A stretch of DNA of 51,798 bases, from positions 62,501 through 114,298 of the forward strand of contig NZ_AWFA01000067.1 in the NCBI RefSeq assembly GCF_000682675.1. Direction: 5' to 3'. The notes beneath the pieces are model-generated. The model searched no databases. It saw only the letters and a program-made list of their open reading frames with translations, and was not told where the DNA came from. Made by a program: the position numbers and the translations under genes. Positions 45,521-51,798 of this stretch are shown here, one piece after another (the stretch's first letter is position 1; each line of letters begins with the position of its first letter). This DNA is from Hyphomonas pacifica. GTDB lineage: Bacteria > Pseudomonadota > Alphaproteobacteria > Caulobacterales > Hyphomonadaceae.

Positions 45521-46401
45521 TGAATTTTCTCCCGCACTTCCTTGAGAAGGCTTTCCACAACGCCGAGCGCTTCGCCTGGCCATTTTGCCTTCAGGGTCGG
45601 TTCCGGGCCGAGTTCGATCGGGTTTGTGGCAAAGCCCTGTTTCATCGGCACGACGGTCTTGAACATGGTGAATTCGGTTTCCTTGGCGTTTGCCGCCTCG
45701 CGCATGGCATTGAGGACCACTTGCTGGTGCGGTGTGCCATCATAGCGAGTCGCCAGAACGCAGGGGAGGCTGTCAATGTCCCGCCCGCGCAGATTGCGCA
45801 TGATGTCGCCGGTGAAGAGGTCGAGGCCGAGCGTGGACATGAAGTCCGGAATAGTGGGTACGATGATCAGGTGGCTGGCGGCCAGAACGGTTTCGGTCAT
45901 CACGGAAATGCCGGGCGGGCAGTCACAGATGATGACGTCATAGTCGGCTTTCAGCTTTTCGAAGTCATCGCGCATGCGGCGGCCGACCTGGCCCTGCAGG
46001 GCCTCCATGGAATAGCCCTTGGCGGTCAGCTCATAGATCAACTCGCGCTCTGTCTTGCGCAGCCGCGGCGAGGAGGGGATCAGGTCCAGCTCCAGCGGCT
46101 TGCCATTGTAGGAGACATCGGACGCGTCGGTGACGATGAAGTCTGAGAGGCGCTTGTGTTCACCGGCGAAGAAATTCTCCAGCAGCCAGTCAGAGATGGT
46201 GACGTATTCATTGATCGCGCGGAACAGATGCTCGTCGCCCTCATGGCCGAAAACCAGCAGCGAGGCGTTGGCCTGTGTGTCCAGATCCACGACCAGTGTG
46301 CGGAAGCCATTTGCGGCAAATGCCTCGGCAAGGCTGACACAAGTGGTGGTTTTGCCGACCCCGCCCTTGGAGTTGGCAATGGAAATCACACGTGCTGACA
46401 T
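45517..46401 (-). CDS. ParA family ATPase
   Basis: 294 residues. Deviant Walker A SKGGVGKTTT (11-20), the strand VVDLDTQANASLL and the DCPPG motif are typical of ParA/MinD partition ATPases. There is no ParB or obvious parS next to it. It forms a two-gene unit with the following gene. It occupies the block between GTA g2 and g3 and points away from g3, with which it shares a 217-nt divergent promoter region. An orphan ParA in a chromosome often positions a protein complex rather than DNA. Confidence 0.85.
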   Translation of the reverse strand: MSARVISIANSKGGVGKTTTCVSLAEAFAANGFRTLVVDLDTQANASLLVFGHEGDEHLFRAINEYVTISDWLLENFFAGEHKRLSDFIVTDASDVSYNGKPLELDLIPSSPRLRKTERELIYELTAKGYSMEALQGQVGRRMRDDFEKLKADYDVIICDCPPGISVMTETVLAASHLIIVPTIPDFMSTLGLDLFTGDIMRNLRGRDIDSLPCVLATRYDGTPHQQVVLNAMREAANAKETEFTMFKTVVPMKQGFATNPIELGPEPTLKAKWPGEALGVVESLLKEVREKIQ

Positions 46402-46554
46402 TCTGTTAGCTCCCTGGCGCCTGATAGTTCGGCGAAAAAGCAGATTTGCGCCGGTCTGGCTATGCCTGCACGGGAATAAAATACAGGGAAAAATCCGGCG
46501 GTTTCCCTAATGTTTTAGCGGTAGGCCGCTGTTTTTGGAAGGATTTTCCAAACT

Positions 46555-46599
46555 GAATCCGATGGGGATGTCAGGGATTTAATTTCTGCTCATCAAACG
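46555..46599 (+). promoter_or_regulatory. GTA shared element, copy B (before portal gene)
   Basis: GAATCCGATGGGGA at 46555-46568 and CTCATCAAACG at 46589-46599, identical to both boxes before the small terminase and at the same 34-bp distance. The intervening sequence differs (it is richer in A+T here and contains TTTAAT at 46578-46583, a possible -10). The second box ends 19 bases before the portal ATG. Confidence 0.65.
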
Positions 46600-46618
46600 A
46601 AACAGAGCGGAGCCCTTC

Positions 46619-47785
46619 ATGAAACCCATCTGGCCTTTCCGGTTGCCCCAGCGCGAGGCAAAAGCGGCGGTGCCTCTGGTCGCGCTATCAGAAATCGGGA
46701 CGGCCCGCTGGGGCGCCCGCGATGGCGCGGCGCTGACGCGGGACGGGTATCTGCAGAATGCCGTGGCCTATCGCGCGGTGCGCATGGTGGCCGAGGCGGC
46801 GGCGTCCGTTCCGCTGGTGACGGCGCATGACGGGGCCGCGCGGTTGATCCGCAGACCGCAGCCGGACGGCGTGGCGGCGGAGCTGTTTGAGGCGGTCTAT
46901 TCCCAGCTTCAGCTGACCGGCAATGCCTTTCTGGAAGGCGTCTGCCTGGAGGCTGTGAGGGGGGCGGCCAGTGGGGCGGCCAGTGTGGTGGACGGGGCGG
47001 GGGTGTCTGCGCTGTATGCGCTGGCCCCGTCCGCCATGCGGCCGCTGAAGGATGCGCGCGGCTGGGTGGAGGCCTGGGCCGTGAAGGAACGCCATGGCGA
47101 GCGGGTGATCCGCCGCGATGCAGAGACGGGCTGGAGCCCGGTACTGCACCTGAAACTGTTCAATCCGCTGAATGACACGCTGGGCCTGGCCCCGCTGGGC
47201 GCGGCGCGGCGGGCGCTGGATTTGCACAATGCGAGCGCGGACTGGGCGAAGGCGCTGATCGACAATTCGGCCAAGCCCTCCGGCGCGCTGGTCTATGGCG
47301 GGCATGGGCGGATGCCGCCGGACCAGTTCGAAGCGCTTAAGGCGGAGCTGGAGAGCATGTATTCCGGCGCGAGCAATGCTGGGCGGCCCCTGCTGCTGGA
47401 AGGCGGGCTGGAGTGGCGGCCGATGTCTCTGTCGCCTGCGGAGATGGACTTTCTGGAAGCCCGGCATGGTGCGGCGCGGGAGATTGCGCTGGCGCTGGGC
47501 GTGCCGCCCATGCTGCTGGGGATTCCAGGGGATAATACGTATTCGAACTATAAGGAGGCGAACCTCGCCTTCTGGCGGATGACGATTTTGCCGCTGGTGC
47601 AGAAATTCGCGGGCGCGCTGTCGGCCTGGCTGGATGTGCCATTCGGGCAGGATGTGGAGATCCGCGCGGATGTTGACCGCGTGCCGGCGCTGTCGGCCGA
47701 GCGCGATGCGCTGTGGGCGCGGCTGGAAGGCGCGAGCTTTGCGACCGCAGAGGAGAAGCGGCGTCTGGCGGGGCTGCAATCATGA
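46619..47785 (+). CDS. GTA portal protein (g3)
   Basis: 388 residues, HK97-type portal family. Recognisable segments: QNAVAYRAVRMVAEAAASVPL, FNPLNDTLGLAPLGAARRALDLHNASADWAKALIDNSAKPSG (in part) and ALGVPPMLLGIPGDNTYSNYKEA. Twelve copies form the DNA port of the particle head. It is the first gene of the second GTA segment, with its own ribosome binding site GCGGAG, and its stop overlaps the g3.5 start (ATGA). Confidence 0.92.
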   Translation: MKPIWPFRLPQREAKAAVPLVALSEIGTARWGARDGAALTRDGYLQNAVAYRAVRMVAEAAASVPLVTAHDGAARLIRRPQPDGVAAELFEAVYSQLQLTGNAFLEGVCLEAVRGAASGAASVVDGAGVSALYALAPSAMRPLKDARGWVEAWAVKERHGERVIRRDAETGWSPVLHLKLFNPLNDTLGLAPLGAARRALDLHNASADWAKALIDNSAKPSGALVYGGHGRMPPDQFEALKAELESMYSGASNAGRPLLLEGGLEWRPMSLSPAEMDFLEARHGAAREIALALGVPPMLLGIPGDNTYSNYKEANLAFWRMTILPLVQKFAGALSAWLDVPFGQDVEIRADVDRVPALSAERDALWARLEGASFATAEEKRRLAGLQS

Positions 47786-48012
47786 AGATGGAGCAGAAGG
47801 TGACAGCAGGCTTTGTGCTGGCCGTGATGGTGCAGACCGGCGGCGCGCTGGTCTGGGCCGGGGCGGCGGCGGAGCGGATTTCGCAGCTGGAGCAGACCGT
47901 CCGGGAACGGCGCACTGTGGTGGAACGGCTGGCGCGCCTGGAAGAGGGCGTCGACCGGATGGAAGGCCAGCTGGACCGGATAGAACGGAAGATGGAGGCC
48001 GGGGATGAGTAG
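47782..48012 (+). CDS. GTA small protein g3.5
   Basis: 76 residues from the ATG at 47782. One hydrophobic segment (about 8-27), then a charged coiled-coil stretch (ERISQLEQTVRERR, LARLEEGVDRMEGQ). Corresponds in place and layout to RcGTA orfg3.5, whose function is not well defined. Coupled by overlap to both the portal and the protease genes. Confidence 0.75.
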   Translation: MKMEQKVTAGFVLAVMVQTGGALVWAGAAAERISQLEQTVRERRTVVERLARLEEGVDRMEGQLDRIERKMEAGDE

Positions 48013-48556
48013 GCTTTTCTGCGAAGATCCGCGTGCGCATTACCCCCCTCTAACGCCCCCTTTTCAGGGGGGAGGACAGCCTTCAAGCAAGGCGGCTGCT
48101 GTTGGAGTTCCTCCCCCTGCAAGGGGAAGGACAGGTGGGGGGCGTGATACGAGACGAGACCTCCTCATCGAAGGCTATGCCTCTCTCTTCGGGATACCCG
48201 ATGCGAGCGGAGATGTGGTGCGGGCTGGGGCGTTTTCGCGGAGCCTGCAGCGGGCGGCACCTGTGCCGATGCTGTTGCAGCACAGGCCGGGCGCGATTGC
48301 CGGGCGCTGGGTGCGCATGGTGGAGGATGGACGAGGGCTATACGTGCGTGGACTGATCGAAGGTGAGGCGGCGCGCAGCATGGCGGAGAGCGGCCTGAGC
48401 GGCCTGTCCATCGGCTTTCGTCCGCGCATCTGGAACCGTTTGAGAGCGGATGGGCGGGAACTGATCGAGGTGGACCTGGTGGAAGTGTCCCTGGTGGCCT
48501 GCCCGATGCAGGCCCGGGCCCGGTTTGCCCTGATGGGAGGGGCGGTAGCGGCGTGA
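48005..48556 (+). CDS. GTA prohead protease (g4)
   Basis: 183 residues. The HK97-type S78 protease core begins around residue 52 with LLIEGYASLFGIPDASGDVVRAGAF (split here for length), and includes MLLQHRPGAIAGRW, with the catalytic His, and SGLSIGFRP, with the catalytic Ser. It cuts the capsid precursor during head maturation. Residues about 13-50 (Pro/Gly/Arg-rich) are translated from a palindromic repeat element that inserted in frame, so the N-terminus is longer than usual. The start overlaps the end of g3.5. Confidence 0.85.
   Translation: MSRLFCEDPRAHYPPLTPPFQGGGQPSSKAAAVGVPPPARGRTGGGRDTRRDLLIEGYASLFGIPDASGDVVRAGAFSRSLQRAAPVPMLLQHRPGAIAGRWVRMVEDGRGLYVRGLIEGEAARSMAESGLSGLSIGFRPRIWNRLRADGRELIEVDLVEVSLVACPMQARARFALMGGAVAA
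48044..48145. repeat. palindromic repeat element inside g4
   Basis: Two adjacent short palindromes, CCCCCTTTTCAGGGGG (48056-48071) and CCCC-TGCA-AGGGG near 48113-48126, with surrounding CT/GA-rich sequence. The same kind of element lies between g5 and g6. It is read through in frame by the g4 gene. Confidence 0.65.
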
Positions 48557-48606
48557 GGGAGAGCCCGCGCTTGTGCTTCGACAGAGAGAGTTTAACAGGA
48601 GAGAGT

Positions 48607-49776
48607 ATGACCAAGGAAACGAAAATGGCGGGCGGGTCGGATACGACCGAGCTGATGGCGGCATTTGCGGCCTATACAGAGGCCAATGATGCGCGTCTGG
48701 CCGAGATGGAACAGAAGGGCGCAAGCGATCCGCTGACGGATGAGCGCCTGGCGCGGATCGACCGCCGTCTTGAGGCGCTGAGCCTGAAGATGGCGAGGCC
48801 GGAAGCGGGGAATGTAAAGAGTGCGGACGAAGACGCCCGTAGTGACGCCTGGGCGCGTTACCTGCGCAGTGGCGATGATAGCGGGCTAGCCCGGCTGGAC
48901 GTGAAGGCGCTGAATACGGGTACGGACGAGCAGGGCGGCTATATTGCGCCACCGGAACTGGACCGGCTGATCGAATCCCGCCTGATGGCGGCGAGCCCGA
49001 TGCGCCAGATTGCGACCGTGCGGCAGACCTCTGCCGGCGTCTATCGCAAGCCGGTGGGCCTTGGCGCGGCGGCAAGCTGGGTGGGTGAACAGGCCACGCG
49101 GACTGAGACGGCTCATTCCGGTCTCTCCCTGCTGGAATTCCCGGCGGGGGAACTCTACGCCATGCCGGCGGCGACGCAGACCCTGCTGGAAGACAGCTAT
49201 GCCGACATTGATGCCTGGCTGGCCGATGAGGTGGAAGCCGCCTTTGCGGCGCAGGAGTCGGCGGCCTTTGTCAGCGGCGATGGCAGCGGCAAACCGCGCG
49301 GTTTTCTGGACTATGACATTGTGGCCGATGCGAGCCATGTGTGGGGCAAAATCGGCTCTGTCGCCGGGGATTTCGGCGCGGCGAATGCGGCCGACCAACT
49401 GATCGACCTGATCTACACGCCAAAGGCGCATTTTCGCACGAATGGGCGCTTTGTGATGAACCGTCGGACTGTGGCATCTGTCCGCAAGCTGAAGGATGGC
49501 GACGGGCGCTATCTGTGGCAACCCGGCACGGGCGGAGAAGCAGCGACGATCCTCGGCTATCCGGTGACGGAAGTGGAGGACATGCCGGACATTGGCACGG
49601 GCAATGTGGCCATCGCCTTCGGAGATTTCCGGCGCTTCTATCTGATCGCCGACCGGCAGGGCGCCCGCGTGCTGCGCGATCCATACTCTGCCAAGCCTTA
49701 CGTGCTGTTCTATACGACGAAGCGTGTCGGCGGCGGGGTACAGAATTTCGACGCGGCGAAAGTGATGGTGTTTTAG
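48607..49776 (+). CDS. GTA major capsid protein (g5)
   Basis: 389 residues from the ATG at 48607 (AGGAGAGAG upstream). HK97 fold: an N-terminal helical delta region (about 10-80) removed by the protease, then LNTGTDEQGGYIAPPELDR, SPMRQIATVRQT, and the C-terminal GFLDYDIV and FGDFRRFYLIADRQG segments. It builds the small icosahedral head that carries host DNA. Typical of the RcGTA capsid family. Confidence 0.93.
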   Translation: MTKETKMAGGSDTTELMAAFAAYTEANDARLAEMEQKGASDPLTDERLARIDRRLEALSLKMARPEAGNVKSADEDARSDAWARYLRSGDDSGLARLDVKALNTGTDEQGGYIAPPELDRLIESRLMAASPMRQIATVRQTSAGVYRKPVGLGAAASWVGEQATRTETAHSGLSLLEFPAGELYAMPAATQTLLEDSYADIDAWLADEVEAAFAAQESAAFVSGDGSGKPRGFLDYDIVADASHVWGKIGSVAGDFGAANAADQLIDLIYTPKAHFRTNGRFVMNRRTVASVRKLKDGDGRYLWQPGTGGEAATILGYPVTEVEDMPDIGTGNVAIAFGDFRRFYLIADRQGARVLRDPYSAKPYVLFYTTKRVGGGVQNFDAAKVMVF

Positions 49777-49783
49777 CGCGGCG

Positions 49784-49895
49784 TCTCCTCCCCCCCCCGC
49801 TTGCGGGGGAGGTGTCTGAAAGGCGGAGGGGGAAGGCCCCCTTCAGCCCGGCCGCGTCTGGCGTCCGACCCACTTCCCCCTCAGGCGGAGGAAGG
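49784..49895. repeat. palindromic repeat element between g5 and g6
   Basis: Contains CCTCCCCC-ccgcttg-CGGGGGAGG-like pairing (about 49787-49811), GGGGGAAGGCCCCC (49829-49842) and a third CT/GA-rich palindrome CTTCCCCCTCAGGCGGAGGAAG (in two halves, about 49873-49895). It occupies nearly the whole 140-nt gap between g5 and g6. Confidence 0.65.
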
Positions 49896-49916
49896 TATAT
49901 CGAGAAGGAAATAGTT

Positions 49917-50462
49917 ATGACACTGACGGTGATCACACCGCCAGCCGACGAGGCTTTGTCTCTGCAGGCGGCGAAAGAGTATCTCCGCATCGGGCATGAG
50001 GGGGAAGATCCGCTGGTGGCGGGGCTGATCGCGGCGGCGCGGGCGCGGCTGGAGGCGGAGACGGGGCTGGCCCTGGTGACGCGGACGGTAAAGCGCAGCT
50101 TTGACCACTGGCCGGTGGGGTTGATCCGCACTGGCGCGCGCCTGTTGCCGGGGCCGGCCTCGGCGCTGGTCTCCGTTGAGGTGGCAGATGCCGATGGCGC
50201 GGCGCAGCTGTACACGGGGCGGTTTCAATTGGTAGGCGGACGGCTGCGGCTGAAGCCTTTTGTGGCGCGGCCCTCCATTCCGCCGGGCGGGCGGGCCGAT
50301 GTGACCTTCGTGACCGGATATGGCGCAGCGGCGGATGTGCCGGAGGATCTGGTGCAGGCGCTGAAGCGGCTGGTGCTGGCGGCCTATGGCCGTGAGGCGG
50401 GCGAGGCCCTGCCAGAGGAGGTGACCGCCATACTGGCCGCGCGCCGGGAGCGTCGGATATGA
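49917..50462 (+). CDS. GTA head-tail adaptor (g6)
   Basis: 181 residues from the ATG at 49917 (AAGGAAA upstream). It belongs to the phage head-tail connector family typical of RcGTA orfg6: ITPPADEALSLQAAKEYLRI near the N-terminus, then LIAAARARLEAETGLALVTRT, then DLVQALKRLVLAAYGREA. It attaches below the portal. Its end overlaps the start of the next gene by four bases. The next gene is g8-like, so a g7-like gene is not present here. Confidence 0.88.
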   Translation: MTLTVITPPADEALSLQAAKEYLRIGHEGEDPLVAGLIAAARARLEAETGLALVTRTVKRSFDHWPVGLIRTGARLLPGPASALVSVEVADADGAAQLYTGRFQLVGGRLRLKPFVARPSIPPGGRADVTFVTGYGAAADVPEDLVQALKRLVLAAYGREAGEALPEEVTAILAARRERRI

Positions 50463-50869
50463 GCGCGGAAGAAGCGGTGCAAGCGGCGCTGATGGAAATG
50501 CTGCGCGCGGATGCCGGTGTGCAGGCCGTGTTCGGATCACCTGCGCGCGTGTTCGATGCCGAAAGTGAGGCGCCGATGTTTCCGCACGCCCTGCTGGAGC
50601 GGCACGAGGTGACGCCGGAAGATGCGGCGCTGGTGAAGGGTGCGGCGCACCGGATCTCGCTGGCGGTCTATACCCGTGAGGGCGGCGTGCGCGGCGCGAA
50701 GGCGGCGGTGGCCGCGCTGCGCCGCGCGGTGGAGGGCGCAAGCTGGAGCGTGCCGGGCGTGCATATCGTGCTGGCGCATGTCGTCTATGGCGATGTGATG
50801 CGCACGGCAGACAAGCGCGCGTTCCGGGGGCTGATCCGGATCAGGATTATTTCAGAGGAGATGGCGTGA
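50459..50869 (+). CDS. GTA tail terminator, DUF3168 family (g8)
   Basis: 136 residues. DUF3168 features: ALMEMLRADAGVQAVFG, then VFDAESEAPMFPHALLERHE and the C-terminal RAFRGLIRIRIISEE. It corresponds to RcGTA orfg8, which caps the tail tube at the head side. It follows g6 with an overlapping start; the family normally has g7 (head-closure protein) in between. The stop overlaps the g9 start. Confidence 0.85.
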   Translation: MSAEEAVQAALMEMLRADAGVQAVFGSPARVFDAESEAPMFPHALLERHEVTPEDAALVKGAAHRISLAVYTREGGVRGAKAAVAALRRAVEGASWSVPGVHIVLAHVVYGDVMRTADKRAFRGLIRIRIISEEMA

Positions 50870-51279
50870 TGGCTGGCCAGAGGGGCAGGGACATTCTGCT
50901 GAAGATTTCAGACGGGGCGGGTGACTTTACGACACTGGCCGGCGTGCGGGCGAGCCGCATTCAGCTGTCGGCCGGAAGTGTCGACGGGACGAGCGCTGAC
51001 AGCGCAGAGGCCTGGCGTGAACTGGTGGCCGGTGCGGGCGTGAAATCCGCCCGCGTGACCGGGCGCGGCGTGTTCAAGGATGCCGCCAGCGATGCGCGGA
51101 TGCGGGCCGTCTTCTTTGCAGGCGAAGCACCGGGCTGGCAGCTGATCCTGCCGGATTTCGGCATATTGGAAGGCGCGTTCCAGATCACCGAACTGAGCTG
51201 GAGCGGCGAGCATGATGGCGAGGCGGAATTCTCCGTCACGCTGGAAAGCGCCGGCCGCCTGAGCTTTGGAGCGCTGTAG
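50869..51279 (+). CDS. GTA major tail tube protein (g9)
   Basis: 136 residues from the ATG at 50869 with AGAGGAG 8 bases upstream; a GTG at 50866 is less likely. TP901-1-type tail protein family: RDILLKISDGAGDFTTLAG, then KSARVTGRGVFKDAASDA and GILEGAFQITELSWSGEHDG. Hexamers stack to make the tail tube. It corresponds to RcGTA orfg9. Confidence 0.9.
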   Translation: MAGQRGRDILLKISDGAGDFTTLAGVRASRIQLSAGSVDGTSADSAEAWRELVAGAGVKSARVTGRGVFKDAASDARMRAVFFAGEAPGWQLILPDFGILEGAFQITELSWSGEHDGEAEFSVTLESAGRLSFGAL

Positions 51280-51280
51280 G

Positions 51281-51574
51281 ATGAATGCGTCGCGGGGAGA
51301 GACAGGGCTGGTGATTGGCGGTCGGGCGCGGCGGCTGTGCCTGACGCTGGGCGCACTGGCAGAGATTGAGGCGGCTTTCGGCTGTGTGCGGATGAGTGAG
51401 CTGGAGGCGCGGATGCGGGCGCTGTCTGCGGCAGACCTTGTGGTGGTGCTGGCGGCGTTGCTGCGCGGGGGCGGCGAGGCCGAGATGGCAGATGCGCTGC
51501 GCGAGAGCGATGTGCAGCCGGGCGCGGCGGCGCGCGCCGTGGCGGATGCGTTCCGGCTGGGGCTGGCAGGGTGA
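51281..51574 (+). CDS. GTA tail assembly chaperone-like protein (g10)
   Basis: 97 residues. LCLTLGALAEIEAAFGC followed by ALSAADLVVVLAALLRGGGE matches the GTA gp10 family, tail-tube assembly chaperones of alphaproteobacterial GTAs. The ATG follows the g9 stop by one base (TAGGATG), and its own stop overlaps the next start (TGATG). Confidence 0.82.
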   Translation: MNASRGETGLVIGGRARRLCLTLGALAEIEAAFGCVRMSELEARMRALSAADLVVVLAALLRGGGEAEMADALRESDVQPGAAARAVADAFRLGLAG

Positions 51575-51798
51575 TGGGGGATGGCTTGCTGCCCTGGGGG
51601 GCGATGATGCGGGCGGCGCTGTCTGCCGGGATTGGGCCGGAGGCGTTCTGGAGATTGTCTCTGAAGGAGTGGCGCTGGCTGGCGCGTGGAGGTGATGTGA
51701 TGGGGCGTGGACGGATGGTGGATTTGATAAAGGCGTTTCCGGATGGAGCCGGGCGTGAAACTCCTGCCGCTTCATCCTTCGACTTCGCTCAGGATGAG
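51574..51798 (+). CDS. GTA g10.1 tail assembly protein, 5' part
   Basis: 75 codons are visible; the gene runs off the window without a stop. LLPWGAMMRAALSAGIGPEAFWRLSLKEWRWL is characteristic of the RcGTA orfg10.1 family (given here as a description; the segment spans codons 5-36). The second part of the family (RGRMVDLIKAFPD) follows. The last codons come from a palindromic repeat (TCATCCT ... AGGATGA), so the C-terminus may be extended relative to relatives. Confidence 0.75.
   Translation, partial: MGDGLLPWGAMMRAALSAGIGPEAFWRLSLKEWRWLARGGDVMGRGRMVDLIKAFPDGAGRETPAASSFDFAQDE
51772..51797. repeat. palindromic repeat at the end of g10.1
   Basis: TCATCCT (51772-51778) and AGGATGA (51791-51797) form a 7-bp stem with a 12-nt loop. 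This is a common dispersed element in alphaproteobacterial genomes. It lies in the open frame of g10.1 and continues to the window edge, so its full length is unknown. Confidence 0.5.

Noticed and set aside
41355-51798. Possible complete prophage
   Set aside because: Terminase, portal, protease, capsid and tail genes match the RcGTA order; no integrase, repressor, replication or lysis genes and no attachment sites are seen.

Overview
The window is GC-rich chromosomal DNA of an alphaproteobacterium, most likely Hyphomonadaceae or a close relative. This placement is inferred from the 23S-5S-tRNA-fMet order, a RcGTA-type gene transfer agent (GTA) cluster, the phytase/TonB-receptor pair and the general protein character. 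No database search was possible.

Layout. Positions 1-1390 hold the 3' end of an rRNA operon (23S end, 5S, tRNA-fMet, terminator). Positions 1.5-8.1 kb are mostly minus-strand housekeeping: a PAN-type secreted protein, Uup-like ABC-F ATPase, RsuA-like and RsmC-like rRNA modification enzymes and a class A penicillin-binding protein, with one secreted-protein pseudogene. Positions 8.2-16.5 kb carry an AT-richer Cys-rich unknown gene, a Baeyer-Villiger-type monooxygenase, a periplasmic unknown, an acyl-CoA dehydrogenase, a glutathionyl-hydroquinone reductase, a cytochrome c'/b561 pair and an MFS transporter. Positions 16.5-24.5 kb hold yraN-rsmI, divergent from an LppC/LpoA-type lipoprotein, then dnaJ, an OxyR-like regulator without its redox cysteines, rnk and topoisomerase IB. 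Positions 24.6-30 kb hold a decayed aquaporin gene joined to arsC, a SpoIIAA-like gene, a thiolase, a tandem aspartic-protease-fold protein and a secreted unknown. Positions 30-41 kb hold a divergent PEP carboxylase-like gene, a membrane unknown, rlmB, tRNA-Tyr, tRNA-Gly, a diguanylate cyclase, and the phytase/TonB receptor pair.

From 41.3 kb to the end lies a GTA structural cluster: small and large terminase, then, after a 3.5 kb interruption, portal, g3.5, prohead protease, capsid, adaptor, tail terminator, tail tube, g10 and the start of g10.1. The interruption holds a broken IS5-type element, a GNAT gene, a VOC gene and a ParA operon. The most interesting observation is that both parts of the split cluster are preceded by the same bipartite element: a 14-bp box and an 11-bp box whose starts are exactly 34 bp apart at both loci. 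It is a candidate binding site for the GTA transcriptional activator that could keep the two parts co-expressed. The cluster also lacks an orfg7-like gene, and palindromic repeat elements have become part of the coding frames of g4 and g10.1.

Several regulatory structures are visible: a hairpin that buries a Shine-Dalgarno sequence (10496-10524), two mutually exclusive hairpins before rnk, and an intrinsic terminator for the opposite strand inside the arsC coding sequence.
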